Shown here: positions 1 through 5,637 of the stretch, in pieces
Position numbering within the stretch: the stretch's first letter is position 1
How the letters are laid out: each line of letters starts with the position of its first letter
Assembly: GCA_023653245.1 (NCBI GenBank)
Contig: JAMNXK010000102.1
Coordinates: 1 to 7,076 of the forward strand
Length of the DNA stretch: 7,076 bases
Direction of reading: 5' to 3'
DNA from: Tagaea sp.
GTDB lineage: Bacteria > Pseudomonadota > Alphaproteobacteria > CACIAM-22H2
Program-made: the position numbers and the translations under genes
The notes under the pieces: generated by a model
The model's database searches: none
Seen by the model: only the letters and a program-made list of their open reading frames with translations
Told to the model about the DNA's origin: nothing

Positions 1-1739
1 GTCACCTCGACCAGCTCGTCGTCGTTGATGTAGGCGATCGCCTGTTCGAGGGTCAGGATCTTCGGCGTTTGCAGCAGCACCGCCTCGTCCTTGCCCGAAG
101 CGCGCACGTTGGTCAGCTTCTTGGCCTTCAACGGATTGACTTCGAGATCGTTGTCGCGCGTGTGCTCGCCGATGATCATGCCCGCGTACACGGGCACGTT
201 GGGATGGATCATCATCGGGCCGCGATCCTCGAGGTTCCACAGCGCGTAGGTGACCGCGTTGCCGTCGGCGTTGGAGATCAGCACGCCGGTGTGCCGGCTT
301 TCGATCGCCCCCTTCCACGGCGCGTAGCTGTGGAAGATCTTGTTCATGATCCCGGTGCCGCGCGTGTCGGACAGGAACTCGCCGTGATAGCCGATGAGCC
401 CGCGCGAGGGCACGAGGAAGCTCACGCGCACTTTGGCGCCGCCCGAGGGGCGCATATCGGTCATCTCGCCGCGGCGTCTGCCGAGCTGCTCGACCACCAC
501 GCCGGCGTAGTTCTCGTCGACGTCGACCTGGACTTCCTCGATCGGCTCCAACTTGCCGCCGTCCTCGCCGGTCTTGATCAGCACGCGCGGCCGGCCGACC
601 GACAATTCGAAGCCTTCGCGGCGCATCTGCTCGATCAACACGCCGAGCTGCAGCTCGCCGCGGCCCGCCACTTCGTAGGCCTCTCCCGTTTCGGTCTCGC
701 GCACGCGGATGGCGACGTTGCCTTCGGCTTCGCGGAACAGCCGGTCGCGGATCATCCGGCTGGTGACCTTGGTGCCTTCGCGCCCCGCGAGCGGCGAATC
801 GTTGACCGAAATCGTCATCGCCAGCGTCGGCGGATCGACGGGCTGGGAGGGGATCGGCTCGTTCACGTCGATCTGGCAGAGCGTGTCGGCGACGGTCGTC
901 GCGGTCAGGCCCGCGATCGCCACGATGTCGCCCGCCTCGGCCGATTCGACCGGCACGCGCTCGAGACCGCGGAAGGACAACAGCCGCGTGAGCCGTCCTT
1001 CTTCGAGCACCTTGCCCTCGCGCGACAGCGACTTGATCGCCATGTTGGTCTTGGCGATCCCCGAGAAAATCCGGCCCGTGAGGATGCGCCCGACATAGGA
1101 ATCGTATTCGAGCGTCGTGGCGAGCATGCGGAACGGGCCGCTGGCGTCGGCGACCGGCGGCTTGACGTGCTTGAGGATCAGATCGAACAGGGGATCGAGA
1201 TTCTCGCGCGGCGCGTCGAGCGATTCGGCCGCCCAGCCCGAGCGGCCCGACGCGAACAGCGCGGGGAAGTCGAGCTGATGGTCGTCGGCCCCGAGTGCCG
1301 CGAACAGATCGAACACCTCGTTCAGCACTTCCTGCGAGCGCGCGTCCGAACGGTCGACCTTGTTGATCACCACGATCGGGCGAAGCCCGCGCGCCAGCGC
1401 CTTCATGGTCACGAATTTGGTCTGCGGCATCGCCCCTTCGGCGGCGTCCACCAGCACGACCACGCCGTCGACCATCGACATGATGCGCTCGACCTCGCCG
1501 CCGAAATCGGCGTGGCCGGGCGTGTCGACGATGTTCACGCGCACGCCCTTCCAGGTGACCGAGGTGCACTTGGCCAGGATGGTGATCCCGCGCTCGCGCT
1601 CCAGATCGTTGGAGTCCATCGCGCGCTCGGCGACTTGCTGGTTGGCGCGGAAGGTCCCCGATTGCTTCAGAAGCTGATCGACCAGGGTGGTTTTCCCATG
1701 GTCGACATGGGCGATGATGGCGACGTTGCGGATTTCCAT
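1..1739 (-). CDS. typA: Translational GTPase TypA/BipA (3' end outside window)
   Basis: This is a ribosome-associated GTPase of the EF-G/LepA superfamily, which acts in ribosome assembly and translation under stress and cold. The 579 visible codons start with [19 protein letters not shown]. The G1 P-loop AHVDHGKT is at residues 10-17, the switch I segment ending in RGITI at 50-54, G3 DTPGH at 72-76, G4 NKVD at 126-129 and a G5-like SGRSGWA at 164-170. A beta-barrel domain II follows (about 200-290, with [11 protein letters not shown]). EF-G-like domains III and V come next ([20 protein letters not shown] near 359-378), then the TypA-specific region with [10 protein letters not shown] (457-466). 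Family members are about 605-610 residues, so roughly 30 C-terminal residues lie beyond base 1. The start is 5 bases after the adenosine kinase stop. The Shine-Dalgarno is poor (an AAGG about 15 bases upstream), which suggests translational coupling to the kinase. Identification is very secure. Confidence 0.97.
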   Translation of the reverse strand, partial: MEIRNVAIIAHVDHGKTTLVDQLLKQSGTFRANQQVAERAMDSNDLERERGITILAKCTSVTWKGVRVNIVDTPGHADFGGEVERIMSMVDGVVVLVDAAEGAMPQTKFVTMKALARGLRPIVVINKVDRSDARSQEVLNEVFDLFAALGADDHQLDFPALFASGRSGWAAESLDAPRENLDPLFDLILKHVKPPVADASGPFRMLATTLEYDSYVGRILTGRIFSGIAKTNMAIKSLSREGKVLEEGRLTRLLSFRGLERVPVESAEAGDIVAIAGLTATTVADTLCQIDVNEPIPSQPVDPPTLAMTISVNDSPLAGREGTKVTSRMIRDRLFREAEGNVAIRVRETETGEAYEVAGRGELQLGVLIEQMRREGFELSVGRPRVLIKTGEDGGKLEPIEEVQVDVDENYAGVVVEQLGRRRGEMTDMRPSGGAKVRVSFLVPSRGLIGYHGEFLSDTRGTGIMNKIFHSYAPWKGAIESRHTGVLISNADGNAVTYALWNLEDRGPMMIHPNVPVYAGMIIGEHTRDNDLEVNPLKAKKLTNVRASGKDEAVLLQTPKILTLEQAIAYINDDELVEV

Positions 1740-1744
1740 GACGA

Positions 1745-2743
1745 TTACAGCGCGCCTTTTGCGGCGGCGAGGTCCTTGAGGGAGGTTTCCGGCCGCGCGC
1801 CGTAATGCGCGATGATTTCGGCCGCACAGATCGAGCCCAGCCGCGCGCACGACGCGAGATCGCGCCCGCGCGCGAGGCCATGGAGGAAGCCCGACGCGTA
1901 GAGATCGCCGGCCCCGGTGGTGTCGACGACCTTCACGCCCGGTTCGGCCAGAACCGCGAAGCTCTCCGCACCGCGAATTGCCACCGAGCCCTTTTCCGAG
2001 CGCGTGACGGCGAAGACCCGGTCCTGGCGGCCGCGCAAATGCGAAACGGCTTCGTCGAAGCTCTTGGCCTGGTAGAGCGAGAGCAGCTCGGTTTCGTTGG
2101 CGAAGACGATGTCGCAATGCCGATCGACGAGGTCGCGGAAATCGGCGCGATGGCGATCGACGCAGAACGAGTCGGACAGCGTCAGCGCGACCTTACGGCC
2201 GTGCTTGTGGGCGAGCGTCGCGGCCTTGCGAAACGCGTCCTTGGCCGCCGGCTTGTCCCACAGATAGCCTTCCATATAGGTGATGCCCGCGTTCGCCACG
2301 ACCGCTTCGTCGATCATGTCGGGGCCCAGATCCACGCAAGCGCCCAGATAGGTCTGCATGGTGCGTTGCGCGTCGGGCGTCACGAAGATCAAGCAGCGCG
2401 CGGTCGACGGGCCCGATGCGGCCGGCGCGGAATCGAACGCCACGCCCTGGGCGCGGATGTCGTGGCGGAAAATCTTCCCCAGCTGGTCGTCGCGCACGCG
2501 GCCGATATAGGCACCCTTGCCGCCGAGATTGGCGAGCCCGGCGATGGTGTTGCCGGCCGAGCCGCCCGAGCATTCCAGCCCCGGCCCCATCGCGCCATAC
2601 AGCGACTCGGCCCGGCTTTCGTCGATCAGCGTCATCGCCCCCTTGGCGAGGTCGTGTTGCGCCAGCAGCGCGTCGTCGCAGCGCGCGATGACGTCGACGA
2701 TGGCGTTGCCGATACCCAAAACGTCGTAGGCGGGCGAACCCAT
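1745..2743 (-). CDS. Adenosine kinase-like PfkB-family carbohydrate/nucleoside kinase
   Basis: This 332-residue ribokinase-fold kinase probably phosphorylates adenosine to AMP in purine salvage; close alphaproteobacterial relatives are annotated as adenosine kinase. Visible features are the N-terminal strand DVLGIGNAIVDV (7-18), the glycine-rich substrate-binding segment GGSAGNT (60-66), the NETEL segment (216-220) that sits near the Mg-ATP site in PfkB kinases, and the PfkB signature DTTGAGD (274-280), whose final Asp280 is the expected catalytic base. Length matches the family. The start at 2743 is preferred over the ATG at 2836. It gives the typical short N-terminus MGSPAYDVLG and is preceded by GGAG at 2749-2752 with 5-base spacing, while the extra 31 residues of the longer form look non-homologous. 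typA follows 5 bases downstream, indicating co-transcription. Substrate is inferred from family; fructokinase or another nucleoside kinase cannot be excluded. Confidence 0.93.
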   Translation of the reverse strand: MGSPAYDVLGIGNAIVDVIARCDDALLAQHDLAKGAMTLIDESRAESLYGAMGPGLECSGGSAGNTIAGLANLGGKGAYIGRVRDDQLGKIFRHDIRAQGVAFDSAPAASGPSTARCLIFVTPDAQRTMQTYLGACVDLGPDMIDEAVVANAGITYMEGYLWDKPAAKDAFRKAATLAHKHGRKVALTLSDSFCVDRHRADFRDLVDRHCDIVFANETELLSLYQAKSFDEAVSHLRGRQDRVFAVTRSEKGSVAIRGAESFAVLAEPGVKVVDTTGAGDLYASGFLHGLARGRDLASCARLGSICAAEIIAHYGARPETSLKDLAAAKGAL

Positions 2744-2980
2744 GGGAACTCCGGAAAGGTCGGGAAAACGCGCCGGACCATAGGGGGCGTCGCGGCAGTG
2801 CACAAGCGACGATTTGGGGGCGCGAAACGCCGCCAAATGGCCGCACGAACGCCTTTCTTCCTTCCCGCGAATAGGTCACCATGCCACCGGCTTGCTGGTC
2901 CCGAGTCGCGCTTCGGCGCGGCGCGAGCGGCGACCCATCCCGACGACCCCCGCCATGGCCCCGAGGGGAAGGAAGACACG
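2744..2980. other. Divergent intergenic region between adenosine kinase and bactofilin
   Basis: The 237 bases separate the two divergent units. Apart from the candidate minus-strand promoter at 2777-2805, I see no convincing plus-strand -35/-10 pair, no repeat and no RNA gene. Short open frames here continue into shadow frames of the neighbours and have no recognisable protein signature. The bactofilin ribosome site (GGGGAAGGAAG, about 2965-2975) is at its right end. Confidence 0.6.
2777..2805 (-). promoter_or_regulatory. Candidate sigma-70-type promoter for the adenosine kinase-typA unit
   Basis: On the minus strand TTGTGC (2800-2805) is separated by exactly 17 bases from TATGGT (2777-2782). 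This would start RNA near 2770, about 27 bases before the kinase ATG, leaving room for the GGAG ribosome site. Matches to consensus are partial (TTG of the -35; four of six in the -10), so this is a candidate by eye only. Confidence 0.35.
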
Positions 2981-3565
2981 ATGTTCCGACGCAAAAAGGA
3001 CGAGCCCGAAGACATGAAGACGCCCGCCGCCCCGCCCCAGGCCCCCGCCCCCGCTTCGCCGTCGGAGCCCGAGGCCGAAGCCATTCCGGCGCGTCCCTTC
3101 CCGCGGCCCGCGCCGCCCACGCCCGCCGGCTCGCTCGCCCGCGCGCCCGCCCCGCCGATGGGCCGCACCAACGCGCCGGCGCGCGCCGCCGAACCGATCG
3201 AAGGGCGCAAGCTCATCGTCGGCAAGGAGATCGTGCTCTCCGGCCAGATCACCTCGTGCGAACGCCTGGTCGTCGAAGGCCGCGTCGAAGCCTCGCTCAG
3301 CGACAGCCGCTGGATGGAGATCGCCGAGAGCGGCGTGTTCAAGGGCATGGCCGAGATCGAGAACGCCGAAATCGCCGGCGCGTTCGAAGGCACGCTGACC
3401 GTGCGCGAGAAGCTGATGATCCGCGCCGGCGGCAAGGTGTCGGGCACGATCCGCTACGCGCGCATCGAGATCGAGGAAGGCGGCCAGATCGCCGGCGAAG
3501 TGTCGGTCGATATGAGCCGTGCCGCGAAGGCCGAGACCTCGACCTTCGGCAACGACGGCGGCTGA
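2981..3565 (+). CDS. Bactofilin (polymer-forming cytoskeletal protein, DUF583)
   Basis: This 194-residue bactofilin is a nucleotide-independent bacterial cytoskeletal protein whose right-handed beta-helix core polymerises into membrane-associated filaments, recruiting cell-wall or polarity factors. The N-terminus is short and basic (MFRRKK, 1-6) and resembles the membrane-targeting peptides known in the family. Residues 10-75 are a Pro/Ala-rich, probably disordered linker. The core spans about 78-176, with regular repeats of small and hydrophobic residues: GKEIVLSGQITSCERLVVEG, then the IAESG, IENAEIAGAF, LMIRAGGKVSG and IEEGGQIAG rungs. The C-terminal tail (177-194) is polar. The ATG at 2981 is chosen because of an AGGA-type Shine-Dalgarno (GGAAGGAAG) 5-7 bases upstream and because it yields the canonical N-terminus. 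The longer open frame upstream has no family similarity. Unlike many bactofilin loci, no M23 peptidase gene is adjacent within the window. A small lipoprotein gene follows after 4 bases. Confidence 0.94.
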   Translation: MFRRKKDEPEDMKTPAAPPQAPAPASPSEPEAEAIPARPFPRPAPPTPAGSLARAPAPPMGRTNAPARAAEPIEGRKLIVGKEIVLSGQITSCERLVVEGRVEASLSDSRWMEIAESGVFKGMAEIENAEIAGAFEGTLTVREKLMIRAGGKVSGTIRYARIEIEEGGQIAGEVSVDMSRAAKAETSTFGNDGG

Positions 3566-3569
3566 CGCG

Positions 3570-3998
3570 TTGCGACGCGCGGCCGGTCTGGCGCTCGCAC
3601 TCGCCTTGGGCGCGTGCGCGGCGCCGAACGAACGGGCTGCGGCGCCGGCGGGCGCGGTTGCACCGCCGCCCGTCGCCGCGCCCGCGCCGAACGCGCAAGC
3701 CGCACCCGCCCCGCAGATCGCCGCCGCTCCGCCGGTGGCCGGCGCGCGCGCGCTGGTCGGGATGACGCGCGACGCGCTGGGCGAACGGCTCGGCCAAGCC
3801 GGCTTCGTGCGGCGCGACGGTCCGGCCGAAGTTTGGCGCTATCGCGGGCGCGACTGCCTGCTCGACGTGTTCGTCTATCGCCAGGCCGACGGCGGGCAGC
3901 GCGTCACGCATATCGACGCGCGCACGCTCCAAGGCCGGCCCGCCTCGGCCGATCCCTGCCTCGATTCGCTGGAACGCGAACGCCGTCCGCAAAGCTGA
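3570..3998 (+). CDS. Small predicted lipoprotein, C-terminal domain possibly BamE-like
   Basis: This is an uncharacterised alphaproteobacterial-style lipoprotein of about 142 residues. A short signal peptide (Arg2-Arg3, then AAGLALALALGA) ends at a lipobox L-G-A-C, with Cys16 as the predicted lipidated residue. Residues 17-58 are an Ala/Pro-rich linker. The C-terminal domain (about 60-130) begins LVGMTRDALGERLGQAGF and continues EVWRYRGRDCLLDVFVY. The pattern 'hGMT...hG...W.Y....C.hdhfhy' recalls small BamE/SmpA-type domains, but I would not assign that function. Two further cysteines (96 and 130) could form a periplasmic disulfide. The start is uncertain. TTG at 3570 gives a normal signal peptide 4 bases after the bactofilin stop; GTG at 3519 would overlap bactofilin by 47 bases and add a 17-residue Arg/Pro-rich extension. 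Its position suggests co-expression with bactofilin, perhaps linking the envelope to the filament (inference). Confidence 0.75.
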   Translation: MRRAAGLALALALGACAAPNERAAAPAGAVAPPPVAAPAPNAQAAPAPQIAAAPPVAGARALVGMTRDALGERLGQAGFVRRDGPAEVWRYRGRDCLLDVFVYRQADGGQRVTHIDARTLQGRPASADPCLDSLERERRPQS

Positions 3999-4001
3999 TC
4001 A
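3996..4001. other. Back-to-back stop codons of convergent genes (TGATCA)
   Basis: The lipoprotein stop TGA (3996-3998, plus strand) and the LysR stop TGA (4001-3999, minus strand) abut with no base between them. There is no intergenic space for an intrinsic terminator for either gene, so transcripts probably overlap into each other's 3' coding region. Confidence 0.85.
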
Positions 4002-4910
4002 CGCGCGATAGTCGCTGAGCAGCGGATCGATCCGGAATTCCGCCGCCAGAAAGTCGATCGCCGCGCGCGTTTTCGCGGGCTCGAAGCGGCGCGAGGCGCG
4101 CAGCGCGGAAATCGGCAATCGCTTCGGTTCGAATTCGGGCAACAGCACGCGCACTTTCTTGCGGGCGATTTCGTCGCCGAGCAGCCAGACCGGCACCACG
4201 CCGATCCCCAAACCGGCGAGAACCGCCTCGCGCACGGCTTCGGAATTGTTGGCGCGAAAGCGGCCATCGACGTCGACGTCGATCGCACCGCCGGCCCCCT
4301 CGAAGCGCCAGCGCGCGCCGGTCGCGAGCCGCGTGTAGATCACGCAATCGTGATCGGCGAGGTCGCGCGGATGGGCGGGGATCCCGCGCGCCTTGAGATA
4401 GGAAGGGGCCGCGACCGTCGCGCGCCGCGTCTCGCCGATCCGCCGCGCGGTCAGCCCGGCTTCGGTCACCTCGCCGATCCGCAGCGCGAGATCGATCCCC
4501 TCCTCGACCAGATCGGCGAAGGCGTCCGACAAAATGAGATCGAGTTTGAGCGCGGGGTGACGCGCGAGGAATTTCGGCAGGCGCGGGACGACATGCAGCC
4601 GCCCGAACGCCACCGGGCACGCCAGCCGCAGCGTGCCCGAAACCTCGGCACGGCCGCGCTTGACCGCCGCCTCGGCTTCCGCGACCGCGTCGAGCGCCGC
4701 CACGGCGCGCTCGTAGAAGCGCGCTCCCGCCTCGGTCGGCGTCACGGCGCGGGTCGTGCGCTCGAAAAGCCGCGCGCCCAAATGCGATTCCAACGCGGCG
4801 ATCCGGCGCGAGATCGTCGCTTGCGTGGTGTTCGCCGCGCGCGCCAGGCCCGAAAAACTGCCGGTTTCGTAGACGCGCACGAAGGCGCGCATCGGGCCGA
4901 TCAGATCCAT
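3999..4910 (-). CDS. LysR-family transcriptional regulator (CrgA-like)
   Basis: This 303-residue LysR regulator carries an N-terminal winged helix-turn-helix (about 1-60: FVRVYETGSFSGLARAANTT, then QATISRRIAALESHLGARLF, then TRAVTPTEAG). A linker helix follows (about 60-88), then a periplasmic-binding-protein-like effector domain (about 90-295) with the hallmarks GTLRLACPVAFGR (92-104), EEGIDLALRIGE (136-147) and GLGIGVVPVWL (233-243). The start is set at 4910 (MDLIGPMRAF) because GGAG lies at 4917-4920 with 6-base spacing. The ATG at 4922 would place that GGAG inside the coding region and has no ribosome site of its own. The gene is divergent from the AhpD-like/peroxiredoxin-like/transporter operon, and a LysR-type dyad lies between them, so it most likely controls that operon and itself. 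Cys98 and Cys189 are present; redox sensing through them is only a possibility. The stop abuts that of the convergent lipoprotein gene. Confidence 0.93.
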   Translation of the reverse strand: MDLIGPMRAFVRVYETGSFSGLARAANTTQATISRRIAALESHLGARLFERTTRAVTPTEAGARFYERAVAALDAVAEAEAAVKRGRAEVSGTLRLACPVAFGRLHVVPRLPKFLARHPALKLDLILSDAFADLVEEGIDLALRIGEVTEAGLTARRIGETRRATVAAPSYLKARGIPAHPRDLADHDCVIYTRLATGARWRFEGAGGAIDVDVDGRFRANNSEAVREAVLAGLGIGVVPVWLLGDEIARKKVRVLLPEFEPKRLPISALRASRRFEPAKTRAAIDFLAAEFRIDPLLSDYRA

Positions 4911-4916
4911 CGCCAG

Positions 4917-4920
4917 CTCC
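4917..4920 (-). promoter_or_regulatory. Ribosome-binding site deciding the LysR start
   Basis: GGAG on the minus strand is 6 bases upstream of the ATG at 4910. It falls within the first codons if the alternative ATG at 4922 is used, which argues for the shorter protein. Confidence 0.6.
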
Positions 4921-4923
4921 ATT

Positions 4924-4940
4924 CATACGGAATTCGTATG
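4924..4940. promoter_or_regulatory. LysR-type T-N11-A operator dyad
   Basis: The inverted repeat CATACG-N5-CGTATG is perfect over 6-base arms. It contains ATAC-N7-GTAT, the classic LysR box T-N11-A with the expected dyad symmetry. It is located 13 bases upstream of the preferred LysR start and about 108 bases upstream of the AhpD-like gene. It overlaps the predicted transcription start of the regulator gene, which fits autorepression together with control of the divergent operon. Binding by the adjacent LysR protein is inference. Confidence 0.7.
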
Positions 4941-4950
4941 GATATTATCC
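4940..4950. repeat. Second short inverted repeat GGATA-T-TATCC
   Basis: A perfect 5-base-arm palindrome around a central T begins on the last base of the T-N11-A dyad. It covers an AT-rich stretch in otherwise GC-rich DNA. It overlaps a -10-like GATAAT on the minus strand and a -10-like TATTAT (4943-4948) on the plus strand, so its symmetry may simply reflect two overlapping promoters or may be a second operator half. Confidence 0.5.
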
Positions 4951-4972
4951 GAAACCGGGTCGTTCCGCGCAA
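4944..4972 (-). promoter_or_regulatory. Candidate promoter for the LysR gene
   Basis: On the minus strand TTGCGC (4967-4972) is followed after 17 bases by GATAAT (4944-4949, five of six matches to TATAAT). Initiation would fall near 4937, inside the T-N11-A dyad, and give a leader of about 27 bases containing the GGAG site. A bound regulator would be expected to block this promoter. Assigned by eye. Confidence 0.45.
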
Positions 4973-5047
4973 GTTGGGAATGAGCGACCGTCTCGGGGTC
5001 GGCGCCGGGATGTTCCGCGCGCCCTGCAAACCCGAAGGAAGACCGCC
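4951..5047 (+). promoter_or_regulatory. Leader region of the AhpD-like/peroxiredoxin-like operon
   Basis: The region ends in GAAGGAAG (5034-5041), a good Shine-Dalgarno 6-7 bases before the ATG at 5048. The only -10-like hexamer I see for this direction is TATTAT at 4943-4948, and it lacks a recognisable -35, as is common for activator-dependent LysR targets. A 9-base direct repeat GTTCCGCGC occurs at 4962-4970 and 5012-5020; its meaning is unknown. Confidence 0.4.
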
Positions 5048-5620
5048 ATGACCGACTTCGTCGTTCACACCGCCCAAACCGCGCTCGCACCCGCCGCCGA
5101 GAAACTCGCCCAGATCGGCAAGGCCTGGGGCTTCGTGCCGAATCTGCACGGCGTCCTGGCCGAGAGCCCCGAAACCCTCGAAGGCTACGACACGCTGTTC
5201 GGCCTCGTGGGCAAGACCACGCTGACGCCGATCGAACAGCAAGTCGCCTTCCTGGCCGTCAACTACGAGAACGAATGCGAGTACTGCATGGCCGGGCACA
5301 CGGCGCTGGCCGGGATGGCCAAGGTGCCGGCGCCGATCGTGGCCGCTTTGCGCGAAGGCGAAGCGGTGGCCGACGCGCGGCTCGAAGCGCTGCGCCGTTT
5401 CGCGGCCGCCGTCACCCGCCAGCGCGGCGATGTCGGCGAAGCGGCCGTGGCCGCGTTCCTGGCCGCCGGCTTCACCCGGCGCAACGTGTTGGAGATCGTG
5501 CTGATCGTCGCGACCAAGACGATCTCCAACTACACGAACCACATCGCCCGCACGCCCAACGACGCGTTCATGGCGAACACCGCCTGGACCGCACCGTCGC
5601 GCCGCGTCGCCGCCGCTTGA
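5048..5620 (+). CDS. Carboxymuconolactone decarboxylase-family protein, AhpD-like alkylhydroperoxidase core
   Basis: This 190-residue all-helical protein of the AhpD/CMD family probably acts in the cytoplasm as a thiol-disulfide reductant or peroxidase partner. The core redox motif Cys77-E-Y-Cys80-M-A-G-His84 is CxxCxxxH, matching the catalytic dithiol and histidine of AhpD-type proteins, and these are its only cysteines. The preceding helix reads LTPIEQQVAFLAVNYENE (59-76). The acidic residue normally about 12 positions before the first Cys appears to be Gln65, with Glu63 nearby, so the proton-relay arrangement may differ. The C-terminal half carries EIVLIVATKTISNYTNHIARTPND, typical of the subgroup. 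The start has a strong GAAGGAAG ribosome site. It is the first gene of the operon, divergent from the LysR regulator, and 17 bases separate it from the peroxiredoxin-like gene. The actual substrate is unknown; ring-cleavage decarboxylase activity is unlikely given the CxxC. Confidence 0.9.
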   Translation: MTDFVVHTAQTALAPAAEKLAQIGKAWGFVPNLHGVLAESPETLEGYDTLFGLVGKTTLTPIEQQVAFLAVNYENECEYCMAGHTALAGMAKVPAPIVAALREGEAVADARLEALRRFAAAVTRQRGDVGEAAVAAFLAAGFTRRNVLEIVLIVATKTISNYTNHIARTPNDAFMANTAWTAPSRRVAAA

Positions 5621-5637
5621 AGGAAGGAATCGCCGCC

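Noticed and set aside
69..1805. A 578-codon plus-strand open frame opposite typA
   Set aside because: It is antisense to a near-complete, unmistakable typA. Its composition (His, Asp, Arg, Val-rich, low in ordinary motif content) is what reversing GC-rich codons produces. No family signature was seen.
1805..2980. Plus-strand open frame upstream of and continuous with bactofilin
   Set aside because: It is antisense to the adenosine kinase and lacks any recognisable domain. Bactofilin has its own ribosome site and canonical start at 2981.
2881..3765. Arg-rich 294-codon plus-strand frame across bactofilin and the lipoprotein
   Set aside because: It is a frame-shifted shadow of the two real genes, with extreme Arg/Pro content and no signature.
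4013..4033. CGCTG-AG-CAGCG and GGATCGATCC palindromes just inside the LysR 3' end, considered as a terminator
   Set aside because: The first has only a 2-base loop, neither is followed by a T-run on either strand, and both are within coding sequence.
3904..4926. A 340-codon minus-strand frame overlapping the LysR gene
   Set aside because: It is an Arg-rich shadow in another frame; the LysR frame carries the full domain structure.
4962..5020. Direct repeat GTTCCGCGC (4962-4970 and 5012-5020) as paired operator sites
   Set aside because: Nine bases of GC-rich sequence can recur by chance over this distance, it has no dyad symmetry, and the T-N11-A box already explains regulator binding.
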